From: Macrosoma leucophasiata
Taxonomy: Eukaryota; Arthropoda; Insecta; Lepidoptera; Hedylidae
Assembly (NCBI GenBank): GCA_036365455.1
Contig: JAWQUS010000026.1
Span: forward strand, 10,124,001-10,188,000
DNA: 64,000 nt
Reading direction: 5' to 3'
The notes under the pieces were generated by a model. It was not told where the DNA came from and did no database searches. It was given only the letters and a program-made list of their open reading frames with translations. This document shows positions 33,050-43,724 of this stretch, in pieces. The position numbers and the translations under genes are program-made. Position 1 is the stretch's first letter. Every line of letters begins with the position of its first letter.

Positions 33050-33555
33050 TTCATTCAGATTTAATTAATAAGTTCATCCAACCGGCGAACAATAAAACAT
33101 TTCCTGTTTTTACTCTAGTTTGGCGTGAATCGAGCGAGTTTTGTATAAGTCATAGAGCAACACGGGCCACCGGTCGCGGCGGACCGGAGGGGAGTAGCCA
33201 TAGCGTTTATTACCGATGCAAAACAGTCTGTCATTTTTTGCGGGAGGAAATGCGTGCGACCCACACGCACACTACAAAAATCGTCTGTTACTACGAAACT
33301 CACACCTTGACTTTAACAAAATACAGAAACAATTTCACGCACACATTTAAATATCTAGGCGACAGGTATAGGCCCATTTGGGCTTGTAATTTGACAGAGG
33401 GGAAAGCCTGCATATGGCTACTCTCCTCCGGTGTTGGTCTATGGTATAAGTTCACCACGACGACTGTACTTGGGGCTAAGTACACCTCATAATTAAGTAG
33501 CCAACTAATACTAACTCGCGAACCTGGAACCGTTTTCTCTGCCAATAAAATGTGA
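33050..33555. repeat. Dispersed duplication, copy 2 (filled site)
   Basis: Homologue of 31453-31664, split by the hAT MITE at 33151-33443. The halves are 33050-33150 and 33444-33555. Confidence 0.8.
33151..33443 (+). mobile_element. hAT-type MITE, copy 2
   Basis: The left end CATAGAGCAACACGGGCC is intact; the right end is eroded (GTGTTGGTCTATG). GTATAAGT occurs on both sides (33143-33150, 33444-33451), an exact 8-bp target duplication. Internal blocks match 46544-46864. Confidence 0.9.
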
Positions 33556-33699
33556 TGAGGAAATCGAAACTTGAAAAAGTTTTTATTTGGTATTCGTCTC
33601 ATAGTTCCACGGAAGTTCTTGAGTTTTATGTTTTAGTTTTACTTTTAACAGTTTTAAAAAGATTCTTATTTTTAAACGTAGGTACGTTCGTTAAGTGAC

Positions 33700-33979
33700 T
33701 TTTTATGTAATGGAAGTGGCAAACAAGCATGCTGCTCACATTGATGTTAAGTGATGACTGCAGCCTATAGACACTCACACAAAGACCAAGGTCAAAATGC
33801 AGATGCGTTACCACTCCTGAGGCCTAAGGTGTTATGCCTCTGTGCCGGAAAATACAAGGCCATACATTACCACCTGACCGGAACACGATAGATAGTGCTG
33901 AACACTACCATTTAGCGGCAAGTATATTAGGTAATGCGGTGGTGCCTACGCCCGCGAGCTCTGCCACTGGAGCTCAACC
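33700..33979 (-). repeat. Family A, near-complete copy
   Basis: Full-length minus copy with GATAGATAG duplicated by four bases in the ACACGATAG block, a change shared with 35517-35803 in modified form. Confidence 0.85.
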
Positions 33980-35360
33980 GCTTAATTTTGTGAACAATAA
34001 AAACATGATTCAAGGTTGGAGATGAAGGGCGGTGATTGGTGAATCAGCAACTTGAAGCCATTTGTGTACATATTTGTTTACATCCCTTTTGACTCTGGTT
34101 TGTTAACCGGTAAGTGCTTTTAATACGGAATCCTAAAAAATACCACCTCGAGATAGTTAACCGCTTCTCCCATCACTTATTTTTTTTATACCAATGGTAT
34201 TTGACGTAAGTCGGTCCTATCATATCGACATTGACATTGACTTAAATATCTTTAAAAAAAATAACACCTTTAAATAGTTATCCGCATCTTTGTCACTTTT
34301 GACGTACGTAGGTACCTATCTAACAACACGTTATTAAAAAAAAGCGTAACAGTATTAAAACTCACGCCATACAATTTTGTTTCATTTTTATATAGCTTTA
34401 ATGGTTATTAGTTATTGTAACATTCGCACAGTACGTACATAAAGCAATACTACGAGTACATTACACTGTAAACGACAGTTTTTGTTTGTTTGAATATTTT
34501 CAGAAAAACTGGTCATTCCCTTCGGGGATACTTCCATATTTAAATTAAAGTTATATACTGGGTTATTTGTAACCAGCGCATAATTCTTTTGTTATACAAC
34601 TTTTTCTAATTCAATTTTTTTTACCATACAAAAAATAATAAATAGAATTTGCAGTTCTAATACTTCTTAACTTTACGTTACGTAAACAGCTGACGTCTGT
34701 ACCTATGTAAAAATATACCTATGAAACGTAGTGCTTACAATTGATAGAAGTCCCATGTGAAACGATTTTATTTCTTATCATGTGATGTACTGCGTTTTGG
34801 CAAAAGTCATAGAACAAAAGTTGTTAGTCTTAACGTACCTTACTCACCTTGGACGATTTATGCGTTATATATCCCTGTATATATATACATTTTATTATTT
34901 GTACTCAAGGTTTTGGGCGGTAATATCTATTTCTGTAAATTTGATTAGAGATTAAAAGATCGACTTCTGTTTCAATCATCTGTCTAGATTGTTTGGAAGA
35001 GCAACGTATTTCCATTAAGAGTTGTTTGTGTTTTCGAAGATAGGTATATTAAAGTATGTAAACCTAAATAACCACTTATCATTGACGTATAGTCAAGTAA
35101 CTCTCAGCTTATGCAAAATCAGTCAAATATAGCTATTATTACGGCCAAATATGGTAGAGGATCCTTGTAAGGTAGGTCAGGTTATATCGAAACCTCATTC
35201 CGATCGTATCGGCGTAATAATTTCAAAAGATCGCAATTTCAAATCGAGAATTTTATACGAAGAAAACTATTTACTATTGCTGGATAAAAATATCAAAAGA
35301 TTCATTATCCTACGACCGTTAAATTTATGAAAGTACGTTTGGGACATTTAATACACTAAG
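33980..35360. other. AT-rich DNA, nothing assigned
   Basis: No recognised repeat, RNA or gene. The 63-codon plus frame at 34757-34948 is hydrophobic and motif-free. Confidence 0.4.
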
Positions 35361-35516
35361 GCTGGGTTGCCACAACTTACTTTAACTTTAAACAATTTGT
35401 TTAAAGTAACAGTTACGTAAAAAAAATTGCTTCGTTTGAAAATTGTTAAATGACAACATAACTTTAACTGCTAACCGTAACTGGCGTAAGGTAGATCCTT
35501 ATAAAAGAAAATAGAC
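35361..35516 (+). mobile_element. MITE end, GGCTGGGTTGC family
   Basis: GGCTGGGTTGCCACAACTTA, then TTTAAAGTAACAGTTAC, is a terminal motif also found reversed at 56078-56124. The other end here is not visible because Family A follows at 35517. Confidence 0.45.
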
Positions 35517-35803
35517 TTTTTTATGTCATGGAAGTGGCAAACAAGCATGCAGCTCACATCGATGTTAAGTGATGACTGCAGCCTATAGACACCCACACGA
35601 AGACCAAGGTCAAAATGCAGATGCGTTACCACTCCTGAGGCCTAAGGTGTTATGTCTCTGTGCCGGAAAATACAAGGCCATACATTACCACCTGACCGGA
35701 ACACGATAGATTGTGCTGAACACTACCATTTAGCGGCAAGTATATTAGGTAATGCGGTGGTGCCTACGCCCGCGAGCTCCGTCACTGGAGCTCTACCACC
35801 AGT
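35517..35803 (-). repeat. Family A, near-complete copy
   Basis: Full-length minus copy ending CTCTACCACCAGT. Confidence 0.85.
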
Positions 35804-35893
35804 AGAAAGACAAGACTGATCTTTAGTTGTCGCAAAAAGCGGCCCGACTATTAAATATTACAAGTATAAATAAAAAAAACACTTCTAACTTAA

Positions 35894-35980
35894 CTGCCTC
35901 AGTAGTCTTGTGGTAGCAAGCCACCACTGCTGCGCTGAGGTCTTGGATCCGATTCCTGGGTCGGGGCTACTAGAGGTAAT
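35894..35980 (+). repeat. SINE-1, tRNA-like head only
   Basis: CTGCCTCAGTAGTCTTGTGG starts the head; the B-box has become GGATCCGATTCC. The body is absent, so the copy is 3'-truncated. Confidence 0.75.
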
Positions 35981-36400
35981 ATGAATCTTTATTCTGTTAC
36001 AATATTTTGATACTAGCTGTAATTTTTTTAGCGACTTGTACACAATAGACTATTATTATGTACGAATATATAAATGTGACCACTTCTGTATGACATATTT
36101 ACAGATCATAGTATTGGAGTGCAACGCGGCAATAGTCAGTTCTCATTTTTTTTATTTTTTATTTACTGAGGTACACTTTATTTTGGATTTATATTCCTTC
36201 AAATAATTTTGGTAATGACTGTACTACTCACTCGTTTGTAAAATAACAAACAACCCCATTAAACGGCTCTCCAATGCCAATGAAACGCATGCAATTATAA
36301 TTTGGTATATTTAAAATTAAAACGAATATGCTCCATTAATCTTACAAGAGTCGTCAATAAATGTCACGGCCAGCCTCTCATTCTGCATTTTATGAAACAC
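35981..36400. other. No feature seen
   Basis: AT-rich, unassigned DNA. Confidence 0.35.
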
Positions 36401-36407
36401 TTTATTG

Positions 36408-36460
36408 GTATAAAAACCCGGCTAAGTGCGAGTCGGACTCGAGGGGTTCCGTATAATGAG
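36408..36460. repeat. Common arthropod repeat scrap
   Basis: CCCGGCTAAGTGCGAGTCGG and GGGGTTCCGTATAATG are hallmarks of a widespread insect interspersed repeat that I cannot classify. Confidence 0.4.
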
Positions 36461-36728
36461 TGATTTCTATGTTACCGTAAAAATCAAGAACTTCTTGTGG
36501 GTTGCACCAAGATATTTGTTTAAGTTTTTTTATTGTGTGACATCTCACACAATATTCTTCCCGTTTCTTTTTTAGCCTTATTTTGTCCCCCAAAAGTGTA
36601 TACGATTTTATGATTCCTTCATAAATGTTACACGTCCTTGATTGCGTCAATGAATTATATTATAGGTCAATGAGTCCTTCGGCCAAATCGGCTGTGGCAT
36701 ATTGAAATGTAAATATTTATATTAGTAG

Positions 36729-37015
36729 TAGTAGGCCACTACTACTACGCTGGGGTCCTGGGTTCGATTCCCAGGTCGAAACAGGAGATAAAGGTGTAAA
36801 ATCCTCTTGACGTTCTGTTATTTTTCCATTTTCTGGAAGTTTCCCAGAATCTCGAAGTTTAGTAATGTGCTCGGAGATGTCAACAGGCTCGCCACCTGTT
36901 ACTAGTACATAGGATAAAACGTAACCGGCAAATCGTGGGTGTTTCCATGTATGCTTGAATGCATGCATTTACTTCTGCGTACCCTTTCGGAGAATACAGG
37001 CGTGAAGTTACGTTT
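36729..37015 (+). repeat. SINE-1, nearly complete copy
   Basis: It lacks the first 20 or so bases of the head (no A-box) but keeps the B-box GGGTTCGATTCCC, the AACAGGCTCGCCACCTG and ATCGTGGGTGTTTCC blocks, and the CAGGCGTGAAGTTACG end. Confidence 0.85.
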
Positions 37016-37221
37016 ACGTTTTATATTAGTAATAGGTACTTTGAAGCGACAATCTCTTAATAATCTCTCTTTAACAATGAGTGTGAGGATTTTATATATA
37101 TATTCGCATAAAAAAGTTAATAATTATGTCTCTTATTTTAACATGGCATGCTTTTACACCTAATTATAGTTATGCACAACTCCCCACAATTTTTGTTGGC
37201 ATAATTTTGATATGCATCTTA

Positions 37222-37265
37222 CCTGTGAACATCATGCTTGTTTGCCACCATCACGACATAAAAAT
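37222..37265 (+). repeat. Family A scrap
   Basis: TGTGAACATCATGCTTGTTT to the A-rich tail: the final 40 bases of a plus-strand copy. Confidence 0.6.
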
Positions 37266-37287
37266 TAAATCAATCGTCATCACTGAG

Positions 37288-37451
37288 TTTTTTTTTATGT
37301 TACGGAAGTGGCAAACAAGCATGCAGTTCACATTGATGTTAAGTGATGACTGCAGCCTATAGACACCCACACAAAGACCGAGGTCAAAATGCAGATGCGT
37401 TACCACTCCTGAGGCCTAAGGTGTTATGCTTCTGTGTCGGAAATTACAGGG
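37288..37451 (-). repeat. Family A, truncated minus copy
   Basis: It runs from the T-run to AAATTACAGGG and then stops abruptly, so it lacks the 5' half. Confidence 0.85.
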
Positions 37452-37848
37452 CTTCACTTAAACACTTCACACAGTTACGTCACTTAAACTATAAGTTACT
37501 CAAAACGTGCCGGACTCATTTAGTCCAGTGTATTAGAGGATGGTGTTTTATATTTCGACTGTGTAACACTCATATTGTACTCGTATTCGTCGATTTACAT
37601 ATTTTATACTAGCTCATCAAGATGGGTATTGAATAGTGATGTGCTTATATAATTTTTGCTCGATAACAATTAACACGATACTCGTTAGTTGAAGGTTTGT
37701 TCTGAAAAGCGTTTTGCGGAAAAGTGTGAGATTGGGGTTATGGTGTAACCTAAAGTGGTTGTTTATTGCAATCAAAATGTCTATGAAGTTCGTCTCCTTA
37801 TTACCTTTTTGTGTTTATGGTATTTTATTCCTCGTCGTCTTATTCTTG

Positions 37849-37899
37849 TAGAATAAACTACTTACCTTTATAGTAAATAAAGGTAAGTAGTTTATTCTA
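37849..37899. other. Perfect 23-bp inverted repeat
   Basis: Arms 37849-37871 and 37877-37899 are exact complements with a 5-base loop (AGTAA). The arm begins TAGAATAAACTACTTACC. A third partial repeat of AGGTAAGTAG follows immediately. Confidence 0.85.
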
Positions 37900-38130
37900 A
37901 AGTAAGGTAAGTAGTATATACAATACGATTATAGAAATAAATATAACAACCTTAAGAAAAACCGACTTCAAAACTGAAAAGTAAAAAATAGTAAAGATTT
38001 AATTGTAATTATATACTACCTATTAGTTATATGTGCTATTTACTAATAGGTTTGAAGTCGGTGCCAAGCCTTAAACAAATAATTATATTTTAATCACTTA
38101 AATATGAATACGAGCAAATTAATACACTGA

Positions 38131-38230
38131 ACAAAACGTAACCGGCGAATCGTGGGTGTTTGCATGTGCTTGAATTTATGCATTTACCTCTGCCTACCCT
38201 TTCGGGGATTACAGGCGTAAAGTTACGTTT
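38131..38230 (+). repeat. SINE-1, 3' fragment inside inverted repeat
   Basis: AAAACGTAACCGGCGAATCG to GGCGTAAAGTTACG, the 3' third of SINE-1. It sits in the loop of the 74-bp inverted repeat. Confidence 0.8.
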
Positions 38231-38493
38231 TAATATAATGAAATGCCTACTTTAGTGATTTTGGCTTGGCACCGACTTCAAACCTATTAGTAAATAGCAC
38301 ATATAACTAATAGGTAGTATATAATTACAATTAAATATTTATTATTTTTAAGCTATTGCATAGCTTCTATCGCGGGCCTTGAGCGCGGGGACCGAATTCA
38401 GAAGTTCCGTAACGAAAAAACGTGACTCTCCGGATTACAAATTTTAAACTCATTTAAAGAAAGTCATGTATAATTTCGCCGTCCGACCTCGTG

Positions 38494-38575
38494 GGTAGCG
38501 TGGCCGAGCGGTTTAAGGCGCTGGTTTAAGGCACCAGTCACTTTGAAGGCGTGGGTTCGAATCCCGCCGCTGCCA
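38494..38575 (+). tRNA. tRNA-Leu (anticodon AAG)
   Basis: An 82-base tRNA with all parts of a type II (long variable arm) leucine tRNA. The acceptor stem GGTAGCG pairs with CGCTGCC, followed by discriminator A. The A-box is GTGGCCGAGCGG, the anticodon loop TTAAGGC gives AAG (decodes CUU; A34 normally becomes inosine), and the B-box is GGGTTCGAATCCC. It is intronless, with a TTTTT Pol III terminator 7 bases downstream. The variable-arm stem is weakened (CAC against AAG) and the T-stem has one G-U pair, so it may be a recently decayed copy. Its place inside a fold-back element is unusual for a tRNA gene. Confidence 0.8.
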
Positions 38576-38820
38576 AGATTGTTTTTGTTCATTTTTTTTT
38601 ATTGTTTGTTTTTCCATTCAATATTTAAAAAGTGGTAAATATTAATAGAAAATTATTGTTTCATTTTTCTATTTTTTTTTCTTTTATTTGCATTTTATTT
38701 TGTTTTGCATAATTTTAGATAATTATGTTAATGCTTTACCGCGGCAGTCCCCGAGTGCCACACGTCTTTTTTACTTTTCAGTTTTGAAATCGGTTTTTCT
38801 TACCGTAGTTATATTTATTT

Positions 38821-39305
38821 AATACTTTTTAGTTTATTGCTGCATTGCCAATTAGATTAATGTTCACATCTGTTAAATTTGTAAAATCTGACTCTTTTAG
38901 CTTTGTGACAATTAGATACCTTATTTGAATTGTTTAGCTGTGTCGATACAAAATTATTTAATGACTATACGAAATCAATGAAAACAAAATATCCACGAAG
39001 GAGTAAATAAGCTGTGTTGTGTCGTCGATGAGTAAATGTGTCATTGTCACTTGTTGTCATCTTGTTGTCATGCGCATTAGGACTATCTAGGACGTCAGTG
39101 GATTCAATTACAACTCGCCGTCTATTCTTATTCCTTTAGTCTGAGGTAAAAATAAGTATAAAAATGCTCATAAAATAAAAACTGATGGGCCTATCTGAAT
39201 CAAATTTTTATGGGACCAATTCGAAACTATTCCGCATCAAACATCATCATCATCAAACATCAGAATTACGTAAATCGGTCAAGAAATCTCGGCAAAAAGC
39301 GTACA
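38821..39305. other. No feature seen
   Basis: AT-rich, unassigned DNA. Confidence 0.35.
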
Positions 39306-39310
39306 TACAT

Positions 39311-39313
<3 letters not shown>

Positions 39314-39366
<53 letters not shown>
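39314..39366. repeat. (TA)n microsatellite
   Basis: About 53 bases of uninterrupted alternating T and A. Open frames through it (YIYIYI translations) are artefacts. Confidence 0.95.
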
Positions 39367-39368
<2 letters not shown>

Positions 39369-39454
39369 GGCCGAATTGAGAACCTTCTCGTTTTTTGAAC
39401 TCGGTTAATAAATTGATGAAATATGCAGGTGCAAATATCAAATTAATGCTTTCT

Positions 39455-39553
39455 AACTTTACGCCTGTGAGCTCCAAGGGGGTACGCAGAGGTAAATGAA
39501 ACGCATTCATAAACACCAAAATGCAAAAACTGACTTGCCAGTTACGTTCTGTC
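39455..39553 (-). repeat. SINE-1, diverged 3' fragment
   Basis: CTTTACGCCTGTGAGCTCC, GTACGCAGAGGTAAATG and CAGTTACGTTCTGTCC retain family order with substitutions. Confidence 0.7.
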
Positions 39554-40160
39554 CTACGATAAAGATATGTACCTAAGCCAAAACTCTTCTGCATAGTTTA
39601 CGGATATCAGATCATGAACAAGACATTTAAAGGGGAAGTAGAACAGCAGTACTAGGTATATACTTAGAAATATCGATTAAATTGCAAAGCCCAAGTTTCA
39701 ATTCTTTGACGAAGAGTAAGATCACTTGATTTGTTTCATGTTATTCTTATTATTAATGTAGATATTTACCTCTTGGTTACTTTACTTTGGTTACTTGGTT
39801 AAGTTAGACGGTTAAATGCGCTTTTCAAAACCTTGTGAAACTTTTCATGGTTGAACTGAATAATATCGTACCAAATGATTTTATCGATGATTTATATTGC
39901 AACTGAGGGCATCACTGGCGCTCGGCGTTTGAATGTAAATCGCGCGTGACCTCAGCCGGTCGCCACAAAAACCTGGCTTATCGCTTATGCCCCTGTAGGT
40001 TCAGTTAATACTTCTCGTACTGTTTTTAATTGATTCCATTGTGGCCAAGTTTATTGTCAACGTAATGAATTGTTTATTTATGCCGACATATTCATATGTG
40101 GCCAATGTGGCCATTGATTTTTTATTATCCAATCTTAATTTTAGTTTGCGTTTATAATTT
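39554..40160. other. No feature seen
   Basis: AT-rich DNA. The stretch 39895-39990 is more balanced and could be unique sequence. Confidence 0.35.
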
Positions 40161-40325
40161 ACTAGCGGCCGTTTCCGTGCGGGTGCAATGTTACCTACCC
40201 TTTCCTATACGTCTTAGCGTGATGTTAAATAGCCTTAAGTTTCCCCCGATAAATGGACTCTCTTACACTAAAATAATATTTCAAATCGGTCTAGTAGTTT
40301 CGGAGCCTATTCAATTCAAATAAAC
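40161..40325 (-). mobile_element. Lep1-like non-autonomous Helitron, 3' part
   Basis: On the minus strand it ends in CGGCCGCTAG and contains CGAAACTACTAGACCGATTT and a CATTTATCGGGGG block. The 5' CT end is lost. Confidence 0.7.
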
Positions 40326-40484
40326 AAAAATTAATTTTATTATTGTCAAGAAATAGTTTTTTGTTTTTTTTGGATTTGAAACACAATTTTTATCGCGTAA
40401 GATGAAACAGTGAAGCACAGTTAGTTTGTTTTAAAGGCAAATCTTAGAAATAAAAATGGATGTGCATTATTATTGCACTCAAAA

Positions 40485-40625
40485 TGAGAGAGTGCAATAA
40501 TAATGCGGGTTGGGCAGCAGCGTTCTGCGATATAACTACCAGCACTGCGATCGCCAATCCACATGCCAAGCGTGGCGATTTAGCGGATGTCTTTCGGTTG
40601 AAATGATGCTGATGATCGTACTGAG
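40485..40625 (+). mobile_element. Non-LTR 3' end, GGATGTCTTTCGG type
   Basis: GGGTTGGGCAGCAGCGTTCT to GGATGTCTTTCGGTTGAAAT followed by GATGCTGATGAT. The trinucleotide tail and the matching end at 42335-42485 mark a non-LTR 3' terminus. Confidence 0.6.
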
Positions 40626-40975
40626 GAAATGGCAGCATCCCTAACCCATTCGGACGAAATAAAATAAAAGCCATCCTTTAAAATATACATAGTTAAATAT
40701 CAAACACAATGTTAACAAACGTGCAATAGATGCATACATCAACACATTGTAAGCTGAACATCACGACATAGATTGGTCAATTAAACAAATAACTAGGCAG
40801 TAAATTTAAATATTGGTAATTAACTCGATTGTGTTAGAGTTAATTACCTATGACACCAACTTGTCTATTTTGGGATGGCATTAGGGTTGCCATCTGCTAA
40901 AACAAAAAAGCTGAACACTGCGCTGAATAAGGCCGGATTTTTTGCAGATGAGATATCTCATTAACAGTCATTATT

Positions 40976-41166
40976 TTACCACCGCATTACCTAATCTATC
41001 TGCCGCCAAATGGTAGTGTTCAGCACTATCGTGTTCCGGTTAGATCGTTACGAGTATGTAGATATGTCCCCGTTATAAAACAGAACTATTCCAGAGATTA
41101 ATGGGGTGGTAACGCATCTGTATTTTGACCTCTGATTTTTCTGTAGATGTCTATAGGTTGTAGTCA
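40976..41166 (+). repeat. Family A, old copy, 5' part (interrupted)
   Basis: It begins at ACCACCGCATTACCTAATC and stops in the CTATAGGTTGTAGTCA block. The rest follows at 41431 after a younger copy. Confidence 0.75.
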
Positions 41167-41183
41167 GTTTATACAAGTATGTA

Positions 41184-41430
41184 GTAATAATATACTATAC
41201 TTGCCGCTAAATGGTAGTGTTCAGCACTATCGTGTTCGGGTCAGGTGGTAATGTACGGCCCTCTAATTTCCGGCACAGAGGCATTACACCTTAGGCCTCA
41301 GGAGTGGTAATGCATCTGCATTTTGACCTTGGTCTATCTGTAAGTGTCTATAGGCTGCACTCATCACTTAACATCAATGTGAACTGCATGCTTGTTTACC
41401 ACTTCCATTACATATATATATATATAAAAA
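41184..41430 (+). repeat. Family A, young copy nested in older copy
   Basis: A 5'-truncated, near-consensus copy. Its tail is CATATATATATATATAAAAA rather than plain A, so the microsatellite grew from the poly-A end. Confidence 0.8.
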
Positions 41431-41490
41431 TCATCACTTAATATCCACGTGAACTGCATGATTATTTGCCTTCTTAGTTACATAAAAAAA
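41431..41490 (+). repeat. Family A, old copy, 3' part
   Basis: TCATCACTTAATATCCACGT to the A-run; it completes the copy begun at 40976. Confidence 0.75.
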
Positions 41491-41836
41491 TATGTACCTA
41501 CCTTTTTCGAATCGGACAGGACTTGACGACAGTTTGGAAATCAGTAAAAGTTGGTAGATAAATAATTTTATTTATTAAAAATATGCTTTCAACGATCTTC
41601 AAAACATTCCACCGATTCATTGTTATTATTTAACATTAGGTATTCACCGACGTTATTTATTCCGTTAGAAAATCAAAGAATAATTTAATTTAGTGCAAGC
41701 CCGAAGTTTCGGACGATCAAGTTGAGAAAGGCCCTCCGTCCCTGCGCTTGTAATTACGGACTTGTAGATTATTAACGTAGTAAGTATCTTAGATATCCGA
41801 GATACATTCAATATAGTCATTTGAATAATATTCTTC
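41491..41836. other. No feature seen
   Basis: AT-rich, unassigned DNA. Confidence 0.35.
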
Positions 41837-42117
41837 ACTGGTGGTAGAGCTCCAGCGACGGAGCTCGCGGGCGTAGGCATCACCGTCTTACCTAATTAAT
41901 ATACTAGCCGCTAAATGGTCGTGTTCAGCACTATCGTGTTCCGGTCAGGTTGTAATGTACAGAAAGGCACAGACGCATAACACCTTAGGCCTCAGGAGTG
42001 GTAACGCATCTGCATTTTGACCGTGGTTTTTGTCTGGGTGTCTATAGGCTGGAGTCATCACTTAATATCAATGTGAACTGCACGATTGTTTGCCTATTCA
42101 ATAACATAAAAATAAAA
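41837..42117 (+). repeat. Family A, near-complete copy
   Basis: Starts ACTGGTGGTAGAGCTCCAGC; a deletion removes the TACGGCCCTGTAATTTCC block; ends in an A-rich tail. Confidence 0.85.
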
Positions 42118-42221
42118 TTGGCATATACGATTAGGCGTCGGGACGTAACGACCCCACCGCTGCTAGTGCAGCAGAATTCTTTCGTTAGTGCAGTCAATCA
42201 ACAGATCATTAGCAAACCTGT

Positions 42222-42327
42222 ACTGGTGTTAGAGTTCTAGTGAAGGAGCTCGAGAGGGTAGGCGGTGGTGCCTACGCTCTCGAGCTCCTACACTGCCTGC
42301 TTGTTTGCCACCTTCATTACATAAAAA
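42222..42327 (+). repeat. Family A, hairpin derivative
   Basis: Head (ACTGGTGTTAGAGTTCTAGT) and tail (CTGCTTGTTTGCCACC to A-run) are joined by an inverted head segment. The result is a hairpin with 19-bp arms (GGAGCTCGAGAG start, one mismatch) around GGTGGT at 42246-42289. The middle of the family is deleted. Confidence 0.75.
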
Positions 42328-42334
42328 TGTCATA

Positions 42335-42485
42335 ATGCGGCATGGGCGGCAGCGTCCCATGCACGTTAAAACTAGCGCCGCTGAAATTATGGCATACGAC
42401 TATTCTGCCCAAATGACGCACAACCCAAACGGCCGACGAAGGCTTTGTCCAACAATGGACGTCTTTCGGGTGAATTGATGATGAT
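42335..42485 (+). mobile_element. Non-LTR 3' end, GGACGTCTTTCGG type
   Basis: Ends GGCTTTGTCCAACAATGGAC, then GTCTTTCGGGTGAATTGATG with a (GAT)n tail. Same family as 40485-40625. Confidence 0.6.
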
Positions 42486-42595
42486 TTGATTTAGATATAT
42501 GTAACGGAAGTGTAGTTAATTGAGAATACTATCGTCCATAGTCTTCTATAATCTACAGATATTGGTATGAAACAAGTGAAGAGAAATCGCTTTGT

Positions 42596-42755
42596 AGGTA
42601 TAAAATGTTCTACTAACTTATTTTGTTTAAAACCTCCACTTTTGCGGCTCTACAACTAGGATGCAGGTAGGTAATAAATAAAATATTCTACTTATTTTGT
42701 ATTAAACCTCTGCTATTGGACCCCTACAACTAGGATACTGAATAGGTAGTAAAGA
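42596..42755. repeat. Diverged 80-bp tandem pair
   Basis: Two units share TATTTTGT, AAACCTC and CTACAACTAGGAT in the same order (about 42596-42675 and 42676-42755). Non-coding. Confidence 0.6.
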
Positions 42756-43724
42756 GATAAATAATTTTCAAATTCCATTTCAATCGACATACTCCGAAGG
42801 AACTTAACGCGAAGACAAATTACCTATTTGTACTAGGTATTTATTTTTCGCAATAACAAATGCGAGTGAACTTACAAATTATTCGTCTATTCCTATATTG
42901 AATTAATTATATAAAAATAGATTTTTGGATCTATTTTTCGTTAACCCGTCAAATAGTCACAAGAAAAATATAACAATTGATTTCAATTGTGTCTCCGCCA
43001 ATATTGGCCGACTGATCCGTGAGAGATATAGGAAAAGAACACACAAATGTTAACAAACTTGCATTGCAAACATTGTAACCTCGACATTATTAGAACCTGG
43101 CGGATGGTAGCGATTAGTTAATTAAACGAATTACTTACTATCTGTACATTGACCATTACTTAATTGTGCTCCTGTTAATTAATTACTACTACATCACCAA
43201 TTAAGAAACTTATTTGGATGTGGATTAATTAATGGAAATGGTTAAACGTTTGATACAAAAACGATCAAAATTTTGGCCTTTGAAAATTTATTCAATTAAA
43301 GTAAACTAGTAAAGTATTCTTTATCTGTTGTCTTTACCACATGGCTCTATTTCAATAGGTACTTTTGAAGACATGAAGTTACGTAACCTCTCTTTGTCCT
43401 CAGACATAATCTAAGAAATTCCAAACAAGTGTAATCGCGGTCGAAATAAAACCTAGCCACAGAATATACCTACAATATTATATTATATACTTACATCATA
43501 TAATAGGTAAATCTTGATACGTAAATATAGGGTACACGAAAGTATATGGAAATGGTAAACGTTGGAGTCAATACAATTTCAATATCTGCATTATTGATAT
43601 TGGATATGTAGGTGAACCGAGCTGTTATTTATTACGTAAACCCGATAAAGGTATGTGTGCTCTGCAATGGTCGTGTTTGTAAATATTTCTTATCGAGCTA
43701 AATGATTGTTTGCCGAGCGTGCTT
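42756..43724. other. No feature seen
   Basis: AT-rich DNA. The stretch 43030-43140 resembles 40708-40800 (AATGTTAACAAAC start) and may be a diverged duplicate; no gene is supported. Confidence 0.35.

Larger units (their letters stand above)
37935..38820. mobile_element. 886-bp fold-back element with tRNA gene
   Basis: Outer inverted arms of about 54 bp (37935-37988, 38767-38820; 35 of 36 core bases identical) contain AAAAACCGACTTCAAAAC. Inside the left end lies a perfect 74-bp inverted repeat (37997-38070 with 38263-38336), whose 192-bp spacer holds a SINE-1 fragment. The right body contains TATCGCGGGCCTTGAGCGCG and a tRNA-Leu gene. No open frame for a transposase. The ACCGACTTCAAA motif is common in lepidopteran repeats, but I cannot place the family. 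Confidence 0.65.

Noticed and set aside
39185..39594. Frames rich in alternating Y and I on both strands.
   Set aside because: They are translations of the (TA)n microsatellite.
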